From NCBI GenBank assembly GCA_005239635.1, contig SBBQ01000027.1, positions 1 through 51,679 on the forward strand: 51,679 nucleotides of DNA, read 5' to 3'. Source of the stretch: Uliginosibacterium gangwonense (GTDB lineage Bacteria; Pseudomonadota; Gammaproteobacteria; Burkholderiales; Rhodocyclaceae). The position numbers were made by a program, and so were the translations under genes. This document shows positions 18,731 to 29,354 of this stretch, in pieces (the first letter of the stretch is position 1; each line of letters starts with the position of its first letter). Under the pieces are notes generated by a model. The model did no database searches. It was not told where the DNA came from and saw nothing but the letters and a program-made list of their open reading frames with translations.

Positions 18731-19423
18731 ATGCTTACCGTCAGCAACCTAAACCAATACTATGGTGGTAGCCATATTCTTCGGGACCTGAGTTTTGAAG
18801 TCCCCATGGGCAAGGTTACAACCCTACTTGGTCGTAATGGGGTCGGAAAAACGACTTTACTCAAAACGTTGATGGGCGTTGTACCCGCAGCGACTGGCAG
18901 CATCATGTTTAATAGCCAAGATCTAACCCAGCGCACATCACATGAACGAGTCCGATCCGGGATTGGCTATGTCCCACAGGGTCGAGAGATATTTCCTAGA
19001 CTAACGGTTCTTGAAAACCTACACATGGGATTAGCCACTCAACCTGCCAGCGCAAAAATTCCTGAGCGTATTTTTGAGATGTTCCCAGTGCTTCAACAAA
19101 TGATCAAGCGCAGGGGCGGCGATTTATCGGGTGGCCAACAGCAACAATTGGCGATTGGTCGAGCATTGGCAATGAATCCAAAATTGCTGATACTGGACGA
19201 GCCAACAGAAGGCATTCAACCATCCATCATCAAAGATATTGAACGCGCCATCCGCACGCTTGCGGAAGAGGGGCAAATGGCCATACTGCTTGTCGAGCAA
19301 TACTATGACTTTGCGAGAGCCTTGGCAGACCAATATTTACTGATGGAAAGAGGCGAAATTATCGCGCAAGGTGAGGGTAAAAATATGGATGCTGATGGCG
19401 TGCGAGAAAAGCTTGCGGTTTAA
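18731..19423 (+). CDS. urtE: urea ABC transporter ATP-binding protein UrtE
   Basis: Second ATPase, 230 residues, LivF-like. Walker A is GRNGVGKTT, the Q-loop region is IGYVPQGREIFP, the signature is LSGGQQQQLAIGRAL and Walker B is LLILDEPTEGIQPS. Shine-Dalgarno AAGGA precedes the ATG by 9 nt. UrtE pairs with UrtD as heterodimer under UrtB/UrtC. It ends 8 nt before ureD, which joins urea uptake directly to the urease genes. Confidence 0.95.
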   Translation: MLTVSNLNQYYGGSHILRDLSFEVPMGKVTTLLGRNGVGKTTLLKTLMGVVPAATGSIMFNSQDLTQRTSHERVRSGIGYVPQGREIFPRLTVLENLHMGLATQPASAKIPERIFEMFPVLQQMIKRRGGDLSGGQQQQLAIGRALAMNPKLLILDEPTEGIQPSIIKDIERAIRTLAEEGQMAILLVEQYYDFARALADQYLLMERGEIIAQGEGKNMDADGVREKLAV

Positions 19424-19431
19424 TACGCCAC

Positions 19432-20334
19432 ATGACCTCAATTGCATGTCACCAAGATTTAGCTTCCTCTCCAGCTAACAATCTCTGTGCCGGCTTACCC
19501 GCATGGCACGGGTCATTGCAGCTCGATTTTGCCCATCAGATGGACAAGACCATCTTGGCTCGTCGTCAGCACAATGGCCCCCTGCTTGTTCAGAAAGTTT
19601 TATATCCTGAAGGACCTGCAGTCTGCCACAGTATAGTGGTGCACCCTCCTGGCGGCATTGCAGGAGGCGATCAATTAACGTTGCAAGTGAATTGCCAACC
19701 GCAAGCGCACGCCTTATTGAGCACCCCAGGTGCTGGCAAGTGGTATCGCTCCGCAAATAAAGTCGCGCGCCAGACACTTCACTTCGAACTTGATCAAGGG
19801 GCTATGCTGGAATGGCTGCCACAAGAGAATATTTTCTTTGATCAAAGTTGTGTCGAACTTGACACAAAAATTTCTCTCGCATCCACCTCGGGCTTTATTG
19901 GATTTGACATCACTTGCTTGGGGCGAACAGCAAGTCACGAAATTTATAACCAAGGCCAAATACGCTCCAAAACCGAGGTATGCATCGATGGAGAGCTGGT
20001 TTGGTACGAGGCGAACCGGATTCTAGGTCGCAGCCATCCAAACAGTAACTTATCGACCCTATCTGGCCTAGCCAACCACACCGTTAGTGCCACCATCCTT
20101 TGTGTCAAGCATGGGCTAAATAAGCAGGTCAATGATGCACATTTAGTAGCATGTAGATCATGTCCTGCTGAAAACGGCATTGTAGGCATTACGATGTTGC
20201 CCCATGTTTTGTTAGGCCGATATCTGGGTCACTCCAGTGCTTCAGCACGCGATTGGCTACTCAAGATTTGGGAGATTCTAAGACCTGCCCTAGCAGATCG
20301 AGATGCTGAAACGCCAAGAATATGGCGCACATAG
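19432..20334 (+). CDS. ureD: urease accessory protein UreD
   Basis: Scaffold chaperone of 300 residues that binds apo-urease and, with UreF and UreG, delivers nickel. Recognisable segments are VVHPPGGIAGGDQL, STPGAGKWYRS and LEWLPQENIFFDQ, all conserved in UreD/UreH. It begins 8 nt after urtE without an obvious Shine-Dalgarno, suggesting translational coupling. Confidence 0.95.
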   Translation: MTSIACHQDLASSPANNLCAGLPAWHGSLQLDFAHQMDKTILARRQHNGPLLVQKVLYPEGPAVCHSIVVHPPGGIAGGDQLTLQVNCQPQAHALLSTPGAGKWYRSANKVARQTLHFELDQGAMLEWLPQENIFFDQSCVELDTKISLASTSGFIGFDITCLGRTASHEIYNQGQIRSKTEVCIDGELVWYEANRILGRSHPNSNLSTLSGLANHTVSATILCVKHGLNKQVNDAHLVACRSCPAENGIVGITMLPHVLLGRYLGHSSASARDWLLKIWEILRPALADRDAETPRIWRT

Positions 20335-20395
20335 ACGCGATGCTCGCTGCAAACCTCACTTCATATTCGACATTTAACTGCTTGTAGGAATATCA

Positions 20396-20698
20396 ATGGA
20401 ACTGACACCAAGAGAAAAAGACAAGCTCCTCATTTTTACCGCTGCATTACTCGCTGAGCGCCGCAAAGCCAGAGGCCTCAAATTAAATTACCCAGAAGCA
20501 GTGGCCTTCATTTCGGCTGCCATTATGGAAGGTGCTCGCGATGGACGAAGTGTGGCCGACCTGATGGGATGGGGTGCCACTTTGCTCGGCCGTGATGACG
20601 TCATGGAAGGTGTCCCCGAGATGATTCCAGAAATACAAGTTGAAGCGACCTTTCCAGATGGCAGCAAACTGGTCACGGTTCATCACCCGATTGTTTAG
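20396..20698 (+). CDS. ureA: urease subunit gamma
   Basis: Small structural subunit of 100 residues, [23 protein letters not shown] onward, with [21 protein letters not shown] and the C-terminal [14 protein letters not shown]. This is the standard bacterial gamma subunit and is separate from beta, as in other proteobacteria. A TAGGA-like Shine-Dalgarno precedes it. It lies 61 nt after ureD and 9 nt before ureB. Confidence 0.98.
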   Translation: MELTPREKDKLLIFTAALLAERRKARGLKLNYPEAVAFISAAIMEGARDGRSVADLMGWGATLLGRDDVMEGVPEMIPEIQVEATFPDGSKLVTVHHPIV

Positions 20699-20707
20699 GA
20701 GCAGACG

Positions 20708-21013
20708 ATGATTCCTGGAGAACTAGTAGTCAAGCAAGGTGAAATTGAGCTCAATGTCGGCCGAGAAATCCGGACACTTGTCGTCGCAAATACCGGTGAT
20801 CGCCCCATTCAAGTCGGCTCTCATTATCATTTTTATGAGACCAACGACGCACTGAAATTTGACCGGGATGCCGCACGAGGATTTCGTTTAAACATTGCAG
20901 CTGGCACTGCCGTGCGTTTTGAACCCGGCCAATGCCGAACAGTTCAACTTGTTGCCCTAAGTGGTGAGCGCAAAGTATTTGGCTTCACAGCATCCGTCAC
21001 GGGGGCGCTGTAG
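20708..21013 (+). CDS. ureB: urease subunit beta
   Basis: Structural subunit of 101 residues: [47 protein letters not shown] and the C-terminal [10 protein letters not shown]. All are diagnostic. GGAG precedes the ATG. It ends one base before the ureC ATG. Confidence 0.98.
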   Translation: MIPGELVVKQGEIELNVGREIRTLVVANTGDRPIQVGSHYHFYETNDALKFDRDAARGFRLNIAAGTAVRFEPGQCRTVQLVALSGERKVFGFTASVTGAL

Positions 21014-21014
21014 C

Positions 21015-22733
21015 ATGACAACACACATTTCAAGACAAGCGTATGCAGAAATGTTTGGCCCCACCACGGGCGACCGAGTTCGATTAGCTGACACAGAGCT
21101 TTGGGTAGAAGTTGAGCAAGATCTGACCATCTATGGAGAAGAGGTTAAGTTTGGTGGCGGCAAAGTCATTCGTGACGGCATGGGTCAAAGCCAGCGCATC
21201 TCGGACGAAACACTGGATACCGTCATTACCAATGCCTTGGTTATTGATGCAGTGAGTGGAATTATCAAGGCTGATATTGGTATCAAGCATGGTCGCATCG
21301 TTGCACTTGGCAAGGCCGGCAACCCAGATATTCAACCTGGCGTTACTTTAATTATTGGGCCGTGCACAGAGATTATTGCCGGCGAAGGCATGATCGTTAC
21401 AGCCGGCGGGATCGATACACACATTCACTTTATTTGCCCGCAACAGATTGATGAAGCGCTCATGAGTGGGGTCACCACCATGATCGGTGGAGGGACTGGC
21501 CCAGCAACAGGAACACTAGCAACAACCTGCACACCTGGCCCCTGGCATTTGCATAGCATGCTTGCCGCTGCAGATGCCTTTCCTATGAATTTAGGATTCT
21601 TGGGTAAAGGGAATGCCAGTCTTCCGCACGCCTTACGAGAACAAGTCGAGGCCGGTGCAATTGGATTGAAACTGCATGAGGACTGGGGAACAACGCCGGC
21701 CGCAATTGATTGCTGCCTTGGTGTGGCCGACGAGATGGATGTTCAAGTCGCCATTCACACAGACACGCTCAATGAATCAGGGTTTGTGGAAACAACCATT
21801 AAGGCCTTCAAAGGTAGAACGATCCATACCTTCCATACGGAAGGCGCGGGCGGCGGACATGCCCCGGACATTATCCGGGCTGCGGGCTTGCCCAATGTTC
21901 TACCCTCTTCCACCAACCCGACTCGTCCCTATACCGTCAATACCATTGACGAACATTTGGACATGCTAATGGTTTGCCATCATTTAGACGCAAGCATTGC
22001 AGAGGACATTGCGTTTGCAGAATCACGCATTCGCAGAGAAACCATTGCCGCAGAGGATATTTTGCATGACCTCGGCGCGTTCTCAATGATGAGTTCTGAC
22101 AGTCAAGCAATGGGGCGTGTTGGCGAGGTGATTCTGCGCACGTGGCAAACAGCACATAAGATGAAAGTGCAACGCGGAAGTCTGGCAGGAGATTCCGCGT
22201 ACAGTGATAATTTCCGCATTAAGCGCTACATCGCAAAATACACCATCAACCCCGCCATCACGCATGGTATTAGTCATATCGTCGGCTCAGTTTCCCCAGG
22301 CAAGCTAGCCGACCTCGTTATCTGGAAACCCGCTTTCTTTGGCGTAAAACCATCCCTGATTCTGAAGGGCGGCATGATCGCTGCGGCAGCCATGGGTGAT
22401 CCCAACGCGTCCATTCCGACGCCGCAACCTGTTCATTACCGCCCCATGTTTGGCGCTTTTCATACGGCGGCCAGCGCGGCTTTTGGAAGCAGCTTAACTT
22501 TTGTATCTCAAGCCGCGATGAACAACGCTGGCGTACAAAATTTGGGGCTCAATAAGCCTTTAGAGCCCATCAAGGGAACACGACACGTCACGAAGTCACA
22601 TATGTTGCTCAATGATTGGCAACCAGACATTGAGGCCGACCCGGAAACCTATGCTGTACGGGCAAATGGTGAGCTATTAGTGTGTGAACCTGCCAAAGTG
22701 CTACCCATGGCACAACGCTATTTTCTATTTTAA
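21015..22733 (+). CDS. ureC: urease subunit alpha (catalytic)
   Basis: Nickel amidohydrolase that splits urea to ammonia and carbamate. It has 572 residues from ATG at 21015; the open frame upstream overlaps ureB and is not UreC. Nickel ligands are in place: His136 and His138 in DTHIHF, the carbamylated Lys219 in GLKLHEDWG, His in [12 protein letters not shown] and [15 protein letters not shown], and the flap Cys/His in CHHLD. The end [13 protein letters not shown] is typical. Nothing suggests inactivation. Confidence 0.98.
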   Translation: MTTHISRQAYAEMFGPTTGDRVRLADTELWVEVEQDLTIYGEEVKFGGGKVIRDGMGQSQRISDETLDTVITNALVIDAVSGIIKADIGIKHGRIVALGKAGNPDIQPGVTLIIGPCTEIIAGEGMIVTAGGIDTHIHFICPQQIDEALMSGVTTMIGGGTGPATGTLATTCTPGPWHLHSMLAAADAFPMNLGFLGKGNASLPHALREQVEAGAIGLKLHEDWGTTPAAIDCCLGVADEMDVQVAIHTDTLNESGFVETTIKAFKGRTIHTFHTEGAGGGHAPDIIRAAGLPNVLPSSTNPTRPYTVNTIDEHLDMLMVCHHLDASIAEDIAFAESRIRRETIAAEDILHDLGAFSMMSSDSQAMGRVGEVILRTWQTAHKMKVQRGSLAGDSAYSDNFRIKRYIAKYTINPAITHGISHIVGSVSPGKLADLVIWKPAFFGVKPSLILKGGMIAAAAMGDPNASIPTPQPVHYRPMFGAFHTAASAAFGSSLTFVSQAAMNNAGVQNLGLNKPLEPIKGTRHVTKSHMLLNDWQPDIEADPETYAVRANGELLVCEPAKVLPMAQRYFLF

Positions 22734-22735
22734 CT

Positions 22736-23242
22736 ATGCACGTTATTGAACACTTATATAGCGGCAATGAAGAAGCTACTCTCGCACTGAGTTTGCCGTA
22801 TGAGCACCGGTGTAAAAGTCGCCTACGTGTAAAGCTTAGCGATGGGAGCGAAGCGGGATTGTTTCTACCGCGCGGACATGTGCTGAGGGGCGAGCAAAAA
22901 CTCATCACACAGACGGGTGTCGTCATCGTTGTAAAGGCATCGCCAGAAGCCATTCACGAGATTAAATCCGATGCGCTTTCGTTAGCGCGTGCAGCCTACC
23001 ATTTAGGGAACCGGCATGTTCCAGTTGAACTGGGTCACGGTTATTTACGCTATGCAGCAGACCACGTACTTGCAGAAATGGTTCAAGGTCTCGGACTGCA
23101 TGTGACTAAACTTGACGCCCCATTTGAGCCAGAAGCCGGTGCATATGCACGTGGACACCATTCCAGCGATGGGCACACTCATTCACACGGCCACGGCCCC
23201 GACAGTAATGCCCCACGCATCCATGAATTTGTGTCTCGATGA
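22736..23242 (+). CDS. ureE: urease accessory protein UreE
   Basis: Nickel-binding metallochaperone of 168 residues. The peptide-binding and metal domains are visible ([30 protein letters not shown]). The C-terminus is His-rich ([14 protein letters not shown]), a classical nickel store seen in many but not all UreE. It starts 2 nt after ureC and its stop overlaps the ureF start as ATGA. Confidence 0.96.
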   Translation: MHVIEHLYSGNEEATLALSLPYEHRCKSRLRVKLSDGSEAGLFLPRGHVLRGEQKLITQTGVVIVVKASPEAIHEIKSDALSLARAAYHLGNRHVPVELGHGYLRYAADHVLAEMVQGLGLHVTKLDAPFEPEAGAYARGHHSSDGHTHSHGHGPDSNAPRIHEFVSR

Positions 23243-23931
23243 ATCATTCCACACATTCATTTAATCTCAGTCGCTTACTGCAACTCGCGAGTCCTGCGCT
23301 ACCCGTAGGTGCGTACACCTATTCTCAAGGTTTAGAGTGGGCGGTGGAATGTGGATGGGTTCACAATGAACAATCAGCCCAAGATTGGATCGACTCCGTC
23401 CTCTCACACGCATTCTCCAGCTTTGAATTACCCCTACTCCAACAACAATTGATGGCCTGGAGCTCAAATGATTTCTCCAGCATCAAGCGCTTAAATCAGA
23501 AATTTGTTGCGAGCCGTGAAACCGCTGAAATGCGAGCAGAAACGTTACAGATGGGCTATTCACTACTGCGCTTAGCAAACGACTTAGATCTTTTGGCAAA
23601 CGACCATAAAGCTTTCTTTGAAGACACAGTCGAGTGCGCCTATCCCACTGCATGGTCGGCAGTCGCTACACGTTGGAAAGTTGATGTAACGGATGCGCTA
23701 CAAGCCTACGCTTGGTCATGGTTAGAAAACCAAGTGATGGCGGCTATCAAAGCCGTACCGCTTGGACAAACAGCGGGGCAGCGTATCTTGTTCAACCTAG
23801 GGGCAAAAATTCAAACCATCTCGATAGCAGCTTCAGTGCTAGATGAATGCGAATGGAGCAATTATTCGCCTGCCCTATCCATTGCAAGCAGTTTGCATGA
23901 AACGCAGTACTCACGACTCTTTAGATCTTAA
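23239..23931 (+). CDS. ureF: urease accessory protein UreF
   Basis: GTPase-regulating partner of UreG in the UreD-UreF-UreG complex, 230 residues and mostly helical. Diagnostic parts are [31 protein letters not shown] and [14 protein letters not shown]. It is coupled to ureE by ATGA (23239-23242) and followed by ureG after 14 nt. Confidence 0.96.
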   Translation: MNHSTHSFNLSRLLQLASPALPVGAYTYSQGLEWAVECGWVHNEQSAQDWIDSVLSHAFSSFELPLLQQQLMAWSSNDFSSIKRLNQKFVASRETAEMRAETLQMGYSLLRLANDLDLLANDHKAFFEDTVECAYPTAWSAVATRWKVDVTDALQAYAWSWLENQVMAAIKAVPLGQTAGQRILFNLGAKIQTISIAASVLDECEWSNYSPALSIASSLHETQYSRLFRS

Positions 23932-23945
23932 TTCGTCACCTAGAC

Positions 23946-24590
23946 ATGAACTCTAAACAACCTCAAAACCAAGCGCTCAGAGTTGGCATCGGCGGCCCTG
24001 TTGGTTCCGGCAAAACAGCACTCACACTTGCCTTGTGTCGCGCACTTCGTAATCGTTACAACTTAGCCGTCGTCACGAACGATATTTACACCGCAGAAGA
24101 CGCGCAATTCTTAGTGAGAAATGAAGCGCTCTCGCCTGATCGAATCATCGGTGTAGAGACAGGCGGATGCCCACACACCGCTATTCGTGAAGATGCCTCG
24201 ATCAATTTGGAAGCAGTTGAAAGATTGAATCAAGCATTTCCGGGACTCGAGTTAGTCATCATTGAATCTGGTGGAGACAACCTAGCCGCCACATTCTCAC
24301 CAGAACTATCCGACCTTACCTTATATGTGATTGATGTTTCTGCCGGCGACAAGATTCCACGAAAAGGCGGCCCAGGCATATGTAAAAGTGATCTACTCGT
24401 TATTAATAAAATTGACTTGGCGCCTATGGTTGGCGCCTCTCTAGAAGTCATGGAGCATGATGCACAACGGATGCGCGGAAATCGCCCATTTGTGTTCAGT
24501 AATATGAAAACCTGCCAAGGTCTAGAACAAATTATTCAGTTCGTCGAAACACAAGGCATGCTTCAAGCAAATCAGAATTGCCAAGATTAA
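23946..24590 (+). CDS. ureG: urease accessory GTPase UreG
   Basis: SIMIBI GTPase of 214 residues that powers nickel transfer. P-loop [11 protein letters not shown], metal-binding CPH in [31 protein letters not shown], and the guanine-specific NKIDLAP are all present. It is the last maturation gene. The cluster contains no nickel permease, so nickel uptake must be encoded elsewhere. Confidence 0.98.
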   Translation: MNSKQPQNQALRVGIGGPVGSGKTALTLALCRALRNRYNLAVVTNDIYTAEDAQFLVRNEALSPDRIIGVETGGCPHTAIREDASINLEAVERLNQAFPGLELVIIESGGDNLAATFSPELSDLTLYVIDVSAGDKIPRKGGPGICKSDLLVINKIDLAPMVGASLEVMEHDAQRMRGNRPFVFSNMKTCQGLEQIIQFVETQGMLQANQNCQD

Positions 24591-24680
24591 GTTTCATTGA
24601 TGGATTTCCTTTCCTACGATACAGGTACGCAACTGTTTTTTTGTTGCGTTAACAGTGTCCATGACAACAGGAGACTTATT

Positions 24681-24824
24681 ATGAAAACGACACAAACTTT
24701 GCTCGCAATTGTTTGCGCACTTGTTCTCACTGCTTGCAACACCATCCAAGGTGCAGGAAAAGACATTGAACGCGGCGGAGAGAAAATTCAGGATGCCGCA
24801 CAGTCCGCTAAAGATAAAATGTAG
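24681..24824 (+). CDS. entericidin-like small lipoprotein
   Basis: Peptide of 47 residues, MKTTQTLLAIVCALVLTAC then NTIQGAGKDIERGGEKIQ. The lipobox LTAC puts the lipidated Cys at residue 19. The mature part resembles the EcnA/EcnB family, in which small cell-envelope lipoproteins are linked to stress or cell-lysis balance. CAGGAG precedes the ATG at 24681. It follows ureG by 90 nt and has its own Shine-Dalgarno; a functional link to urease is not indicated. Confidence 0.88.
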   Translation: MKTTQTLLAIVCALVLTACNTIQGAGKDIERGGEKIQDAAQSAKDKM

Positions 24825-24934
24825 CAACTTAGACTGAAGTCAAGTCGCGGTACGTGTCTGTCAGCATGGGGCGAGACGGACCCCGCCAATAAAGCTCGGG
24901 AACACACAACACAATCGACCACAGGCGACTGTTT

Positions 24935-24954
24935 ATACCCAGTGAGGTGGGTAT
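24935..24954. terminator. hairpin between convergent genes (weak terminator candidate)
   Basis: ATACCCA and TGGGTAT form a 7-bp stem around a 6-nt loop. There is no clear T-run on either side, so termination is only suggested by its place between the convergent lipoprotein and phosphatase genes. Confidence 0.35.
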
Positions 24955-24957
24955 CAG

Positions 24958-25437
24958 TTAGCGTAGATCTCGGCCTGTCGCTTCAGCCAGCGCTCCCAAT
25001 ACAGCATCTTCTAGCATGTCGAGCACATGCTCAAAGCCTGCCTCGCCGCCGTAATATGGATCCGGCACTTCGTCCTGCCATTGACGTTGCGCATAACGCA
25101 TCATGAGTGACAACTTCCCGGACTTCTCAGGTGGACACTTGCGCGCCAGATTCCGCAAATTATCTTGGTCCATCGCCAAGATCAAATCAAATCGCTCGAA
25201 GTCCGCCTCTTCAACTTTGCGCGCACGTAGTTTTGACATATCAATGCCACGTCGTTTAGCAGCCGCCTGCGACCGGCGATCTGGCGCTTCGCCGATGTGG
25301 TACGCATGCGTTCCCGCAGAATCGACCTCAATCGAATCTTGCAGGCCATGTAATTGAATTAAATGTCGGGCCACGCCCTCTGCTGTGGGCGAACGACAGA
25401 TGTTGCCCATACACACAAACAAAATTCGCTTCTTCAA
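24958..25437 (-). CDS. low molecular weight protein-tyrosine phosphatase
   Basis: Cytoplasmic phosphatase of 159 residues. The P-loop CMGNICRSP gives the nucleophile Cys9 and Arg15, and the general acid Asp is in VPDPYYGG near the C-terminus. Similar enzymes dephosphorylate tyrosine kinases of capsule synthesis or act as arsenate reductases. No kinase or ars gene is near, so the role is open. It is divergent from sbp, with 146 nt between the starts. Confidence 0.95.
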   Translation of the reverse strand: MKKRILFVCMGNICRSPTAEGVARHLIQLHGLQDSIEVDSAGTHAYHIGEAPDRRSQAAAKRRGIDMSKLRARKVEEADFERFDLILAMDQDNLRNLARKCPPEKSGKLSLMMRYAQRQWQDEVPDPYYGGEAGFEHVLDMLEDAVLGALAEATGRDLR

Positions 25438-25583
25438 TATTCTTGCCTTCAGTTCTATTCGCTTATTGAGGTCGCTGTAACACGCTCATTTTTGCATAAG
25501 CAAATGAATTCTTCTTGGTTTGGTTAATTGGACCATCTCCGTACCATGGGGCCATCCAGTACAAAACTTAAACGGAGAATAAT

Positions 25584-26615
25584 ATGAATCGCCTCACGCA
25601 TGGTTACTTCACCACATTTCTGTTGTCATCTGCACTCGCGCTGGGCTTGTCTGGCGTCACACGTGCCGACACGACGTTATTAAACGTATCGTATGACCCA
25701 ACTCGCGAACTTTACCAAAGCTACAACACCGCTTTTGCCAAATACTGGAAGACCAAAACAGGTGAAACGGTTTCTATCAAACAATCACACGGTGGGTCTG
25801 GCAAACAAGCACGGGCTGTTATCGACGGGCTGGAAGCCGATATTGTGACCTTGGCACTCGCCTACGATATAGATGCATTGTACGAGAAAGGTAAGCTCAT
25901 CAATCCGGATTGGCAAAAGCGACTACCCAACAACGCTGCACCTTACACCTCAACCATCGTATTTTTAGTGCGCAAAGGTAATCCCAAAAACATTCGTGAC
26001 TGGAATGATTTAACCCGCAGCGGTATTGAGGTTATCACGCCTAATCCTAAAACATCGGGCGGCGCCCGCTGGAATTATCTCGCAGCTTGGGGGTATGCAT
26101 TGAGTCATAACAAAGCCGCACCAGAACCTGCTCGCACTCAGGCTGCACGTGATTTTGTAAAGCGACTTTATGGCAACGTCAAAGTACTCGATTCCGGTGC
26201 TAGAGGCGCAACAACCACCTTCGTTGAACGTGGCATTGGCGATGTGTTAATCACCTGGGAAAACGAGGCCTATTTGGCAATTAAAGAATTAGGTCCAGAG
26301 CGGTTCCAAATCGTTACGCCCTCAATCTCAATTCTAGCTGAGCCACCGGTAAGCATTGTCGATAAAGTGGTCGACAAGCATGGGACTCGGGCAGTCGCTA
26401 CTGCATACTTGCAATATCTATACTCAGGGGAAGGCCAAGAAATTGCGGCTCAAAATTTCTATCGCCCAACTAACCCCGCAGTGGCCGCACGTTACGCAAA
26501 ACAATTCACTAAGATCAATCTCTTTACCATTGATAGCGTATTCGGAGGATGGGCGAAAGCACAGGTAACACATTTCAATGATGGCGGTGTGTTCGATCAA
26601 ATCGTTCGGCAATAA
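25584..26615 (+). CDS. sbp: sulfate-binding periplasmic protein
   Basis: Receptor of the sulfate/thiosulfate ABC importer, 343 residues. Signal peptide of about 28 residues ends GVTRA. The mature part shows [59 protein letters not shown] and LITWENEA, all conserved in Sbp/CysP. It is preceded by GGAG and leads the sulfate cluster. A CysB-controlled promoter is expected in the 146-nt gap, but no site was identified with confidence. Confidence 0.96.
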   Translation: MNRLTHGYFTTFLLSSALALGLSGVTRADTTLLNVSYDPTRELYQSYNTAFAKYWKTKTGETVSIKQSHGGSGKQARAVIDGLEADIVTLALAYDIDALYEKGKLINPDWQKRLPNNAAPYTSTIVFLVRKGNPKNIRDWNDLTRSGIEVITPNPKTSGGARWNYLAAWGYALSHNKAAPEPARTQAARDFVKRLYGNVKVLDSGARGATTTFVERGIGDVLITWENEAYLAIKELGPERFQIVTPSISILAEPPVSIVDKVVDKHGTRAVATAYLQYLYSGEGQEIAAQNFYRPTNPAVAARYAKQFTKINLFTIDSVFGGWAKAQVTHFNDGGVFDQIVRQ

Positions 26616-26645
26616 TTTGCCAAACACCAAATGTGTAGGAACATC

Positions 26646-27311
26646 ATGAGCAAGACGCTTAATACTGTTCTTGTGGTGCCGGGCCTTGGCAACAGTGGTC
26701 CGGCACATTGGCAAAGTTGGCTAGTCAAACAACTACACAACGCCCAACGAATTGAACAGCAGGACTGGGATCGACCGGAAATTATTAAATGGACTGCCTC
26801 GATCCAAGCACAGATGATGCAAATCACAGGCAACGTGTGGCTAGTTGCACATAGCTTCGGCTGTTTAGCCAGCATATATGCGTCACAGGAACACGCAGGC
26901 CAAATTGCCGGTGCCATTTGGGTGGCACCGCCGGATCCGCGATTGTTTTCAACCCATGGCTTTGTGCAACAAGTGCAACTTAAACCCAATGAAGAATCCC
27001 CTGCATTAGCCGAAAACAGTGCTGTTGATACAGAACGGAATCTAGATGAAGTTCTACCTAGGTCCATACTGCCCTTCCCTAGCCTCTTAATTGCCAGCAG
27101 CAATGATCCTTGGTGCAAATTAACGACGGCAAAATTTCTGGCTGAGCGCTGGGGCAGCGCTTTTCTAAACTTGGGTGAATCCGGGCATATCAATACGGAT
27201 GCTGGATATGGTCCATGGCCAAAGATCATTGAACTACTTCAAGCACTGCAAGCAACGCATCGCGACGGCCTAGTAGGCATGCTTCCCGACACGCCAGGCC
27301 TATCAACGTAA
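26646..27311 (+). CDS. RBBP9/YdeN-type alpha/beta hydrolase
   Basis: Protein of 221 residues. It has VVPGLGNSGPAHWQSW at the N-terminus, the nucleophile in VAHSFGCLAS, Asp in SSNDPWCK and His in SGHINTDAGYGPWP, a complete Ser-Asp-His triad. The family consists of small serine hydrolases of unknown substrate. ATG at 26646 with TAGGA upstream is chosen over an ATG five codons earlier. It lies 30 nt after sbp and 226 nt before cysT, so it interrupts the usual transporter order. Its place suggests coregulation with sulfur uptake, but its function is unknown. Confidence 0.9.
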   Translation: MSKTLNTVLVVPGLGNSGPAHWQSWLVKQLHNAQRIEQQDWDRPEIIKWTASIQAQMMQITGNVWLVAHSFGCLASIYASQEHAGQIAGAIWVAPPDPRLFSTHGFVQQVQLKPNEESPALAENSAVDTERNLDEVLPRSILPFPSLLIASSNDPWCKLTTAKFLAERWGSAFLNLGESGHINTDAGYGPWPKIIELLQALQATHRDGLVGMLPDTPGLST

Positions 27312-27537
27312 AACCGCAGCGATCTCTTTTAGCTTTCCCTTCCCGATAAGGCTGCGTACTTTCGGCCTTACACCCCATTCACGCCATATATCCATTGCAA
27401 GAATAAGCAACGCACTTTTTCTTGCTTAGCGTCTAAGCCTCCGTTCATTAGACTCGGCTCAAAGCACTATTAATTGGCAATGGTGTAGCAGATCAGATTC
27501 TGCTGCTTCCAAAAGCCGCTGAACGCACGAGTCGAAT

Positions 27538-28416
27538 ATGAACACAACGATGAACCCAGCGATAAATCCTGCAACATTCGGCACATACTCAACGAAGCGG
27601 GTCTTACCCGGATTTTCGCTAACGCTGGGCTACAGCGTTCTGTATTTATCCTTAATTGTCTTGATTCCACTCGCGGCCATCTTTTTGAAAACTTCCCAAC
27701 TCACGATGAGCGAGTTTTGGGATGCGGTGAGCTCGCCACGCGTCGTTGCGTCATACCAACTGACTTTTGGCGCCTCTCTTTTCGCGGCACTCTTCAATGC
27801 AGTATTCGGCGTTCTTCTTGCGTGGGTTTTAGTGCGATATCAATTTCCAGGACGTACCGTCATTGATGCGCTGATCGACTTGCCATTCGCACTACCCACA
27901 GCAGTGGCTGGAATTGCGCTCACTGCACTTTATGCGCCCAATGGTTGGCTTGGCAGTCAATTGGGCCAATGGGGAATCAAGGTTGCATTCACGCCGCTCG
28001 GTGTATTGGTTGCCCTCATCTTTATCGGCCTACCTTTTGTTGTGCGAACCGTGCAACCGGTGTTGAGTGATTTAGATAGCGAGCTTGAAGAGGCTGCGGC
28101 CAGTTTAGGCGCACAACGATGGCAAATATTTCGCCACGTCATTTTGCCAATCATCGCACCCGCATTAATAACGGGTTTTGCTCTTGCGTTTGCTCGCGCA
28201 CTGGGTGAATACGGCTCAGTCATCTTTATTGCAGGCAATATTCCAATGGTGTCCGAGATCACCCCACTCATGATTATCACCAAGCTTGAACAATACGATT
28301 ACGCCGGCGCCACAGCCATTGCAAGTGTGATGCTCATTATCTCGTTCGCATTGTTGCTCTTGATTAATAGCTTGCAGGCATGGTCCGCCTCAACCACATC
28401 TAAGGGGCAAAAATGA
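27538..28416 (+). CDS. cysT: sulfate ABC transporter permease CysT (CysU)
   Basis: Inner-membrane permease of 292 residues with about six helices. After a polar start it has [22 protein letters not shown], then the [15 protein letters not shown] loop and the [21 protein letters not shown] coupling motif typical of ABC importers. The Shine-Dalgarno is weak; the ATG at 27550 is an alternative start. Its stop overlaps the cysW start (ATGA). Confidence 0.95.
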   Translation: MNTTMNPAINPATFGTYSTKRVLPGFSLTLGYSVLYLSLIVLIPLAAIFLKTSQLTMSEFWDAVSSPRVVASYQLTFGASLFAALFNAVFGVLLAWVLVRYQFPGRTVIDALIDLPFALPTAVAGIALTALYAPNGWLGSQLGQWGIKVAFTPLGVLVALIFIGLPFVVRTVQPVLSDLDSELEEAAASLGAQRWQIFRHVILPIIAPALITGFALAFARALGEYGSVIFIAGNIPMVSEITPLMIITKLEQYDYAGATAIASVMLIISFALLLLINSLQAWSASTTSKGQK

Positions 28417-29354
28417 GTGCCGCCTACATTTTGGCTAACCCCAGCATCAACAACGTTCGTATCGCCACACGCGAATCCAACGTCATTCGTGTCACGCTCA
28501 TTGCACTCGCACTCACCTTCTTTACGCTCTTTCTACTGCTGCCACTGATCGCAGTGTTCTCAGAAGCACTACGCAAGGGCTGGGAAGTTTATTTGGCAGC
28601 AATTTCTGAAGCTGAAGCCTTGGCTGCCATGAAGCTCACTCTAATCGCAGCATTCATTGCAGTTCCCCTTAATCTTGTATTCGGTGTAAGCGCAGCTTGG
28701 GCTATCAGCAAATTCGAGTTCAGGGGTAAGCACTTTCTAATCACGCTAATTGATCTTCCCTTCTCCGTGTCACCCGTCGTTGCAGGTTTAATTTACGTTT
28801 TAGTGTTTGGGGCACACGGGTGGTTTGGCAGTTGGCTCTCTGACCACGATATAAAAATCATTTTTGCTATACCCGGCATCGTGTTGGCGACCATTTTCGT
28901 CACCTTTCCGTTTATTGCGCGGGAATTAATTCCGCTCATGCAAGCGCAAGGCAAGGAGGAAGAGGAAGCCGCCGTTGTCTTAGGCGCACGCGGCTGGCAG
29001 GTGTTTTGGCATGTCACCTTACCCAATATTAAATGGGGACTGCTCTATGGCGTGATTTTGTGTAACGCGCGGGCCATGGGCGAATTCGGCGCAGTCTCAG
29101 TGGTGTCTGGACACATTCGTGGCCTCACCAACACCCTGCCGTTGCATGTCGAAATTCTTTATAACGAATACCAATTTGCAGCCGCATTTTCGGTCGCATC
29201 ACTTCTTGCTTTGCTGGCCTTAATCACCCTCATTATTAAGGCATGGGTTGAGCATCAGGCTAAAGCCAACCGCCTAACCGAAGGCACTTTTGCAATCAAT
29301 CGCATTGGCATTACCAATAACGAACCATACGTTGGTCAAAGGAGCAAAGCATGA
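28413..29354 (+). CDS. cysW: sulfate ABC transporter permease CysW
   Basis: Second permease, 313 residues, coupled to cysT and cysA by ATGA overlaps at both ends. [19 protein letters not shown], the coupling loop [23 protein letters not shown] and the ending with [15 protein letters not shown] are typical CysW. About 40 polar residues at the C-terminus are less conserved. Confidence 0.95.
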   Translation: MSAAYILANPSINNVRIATRESNVIRVTLIALALTFFTLFLLLPLIAVFSEALRKGWEVYLAAISEAEALAAMKLTLIAAFIAVPLNLVFGVSAAWAISKFEFRGKHFLITLIDLPFSVSPVVAGLIYVLVFGAHGWFGSWLSDHDIKIIFAIPGIVLATIFVTFPFIARELIPLMQAQGKEEEEAAVVLGARGWQVFWHVTLPNIKWGLLYGVILCNARAMGEFGAVSVVSGHIRGLTNTLPLHVEILYNEYQFAAAFSVASLLALLALITLIIKAWVEHQAKANRLTEGTFAINRIGITNNEPYVGQRSKA

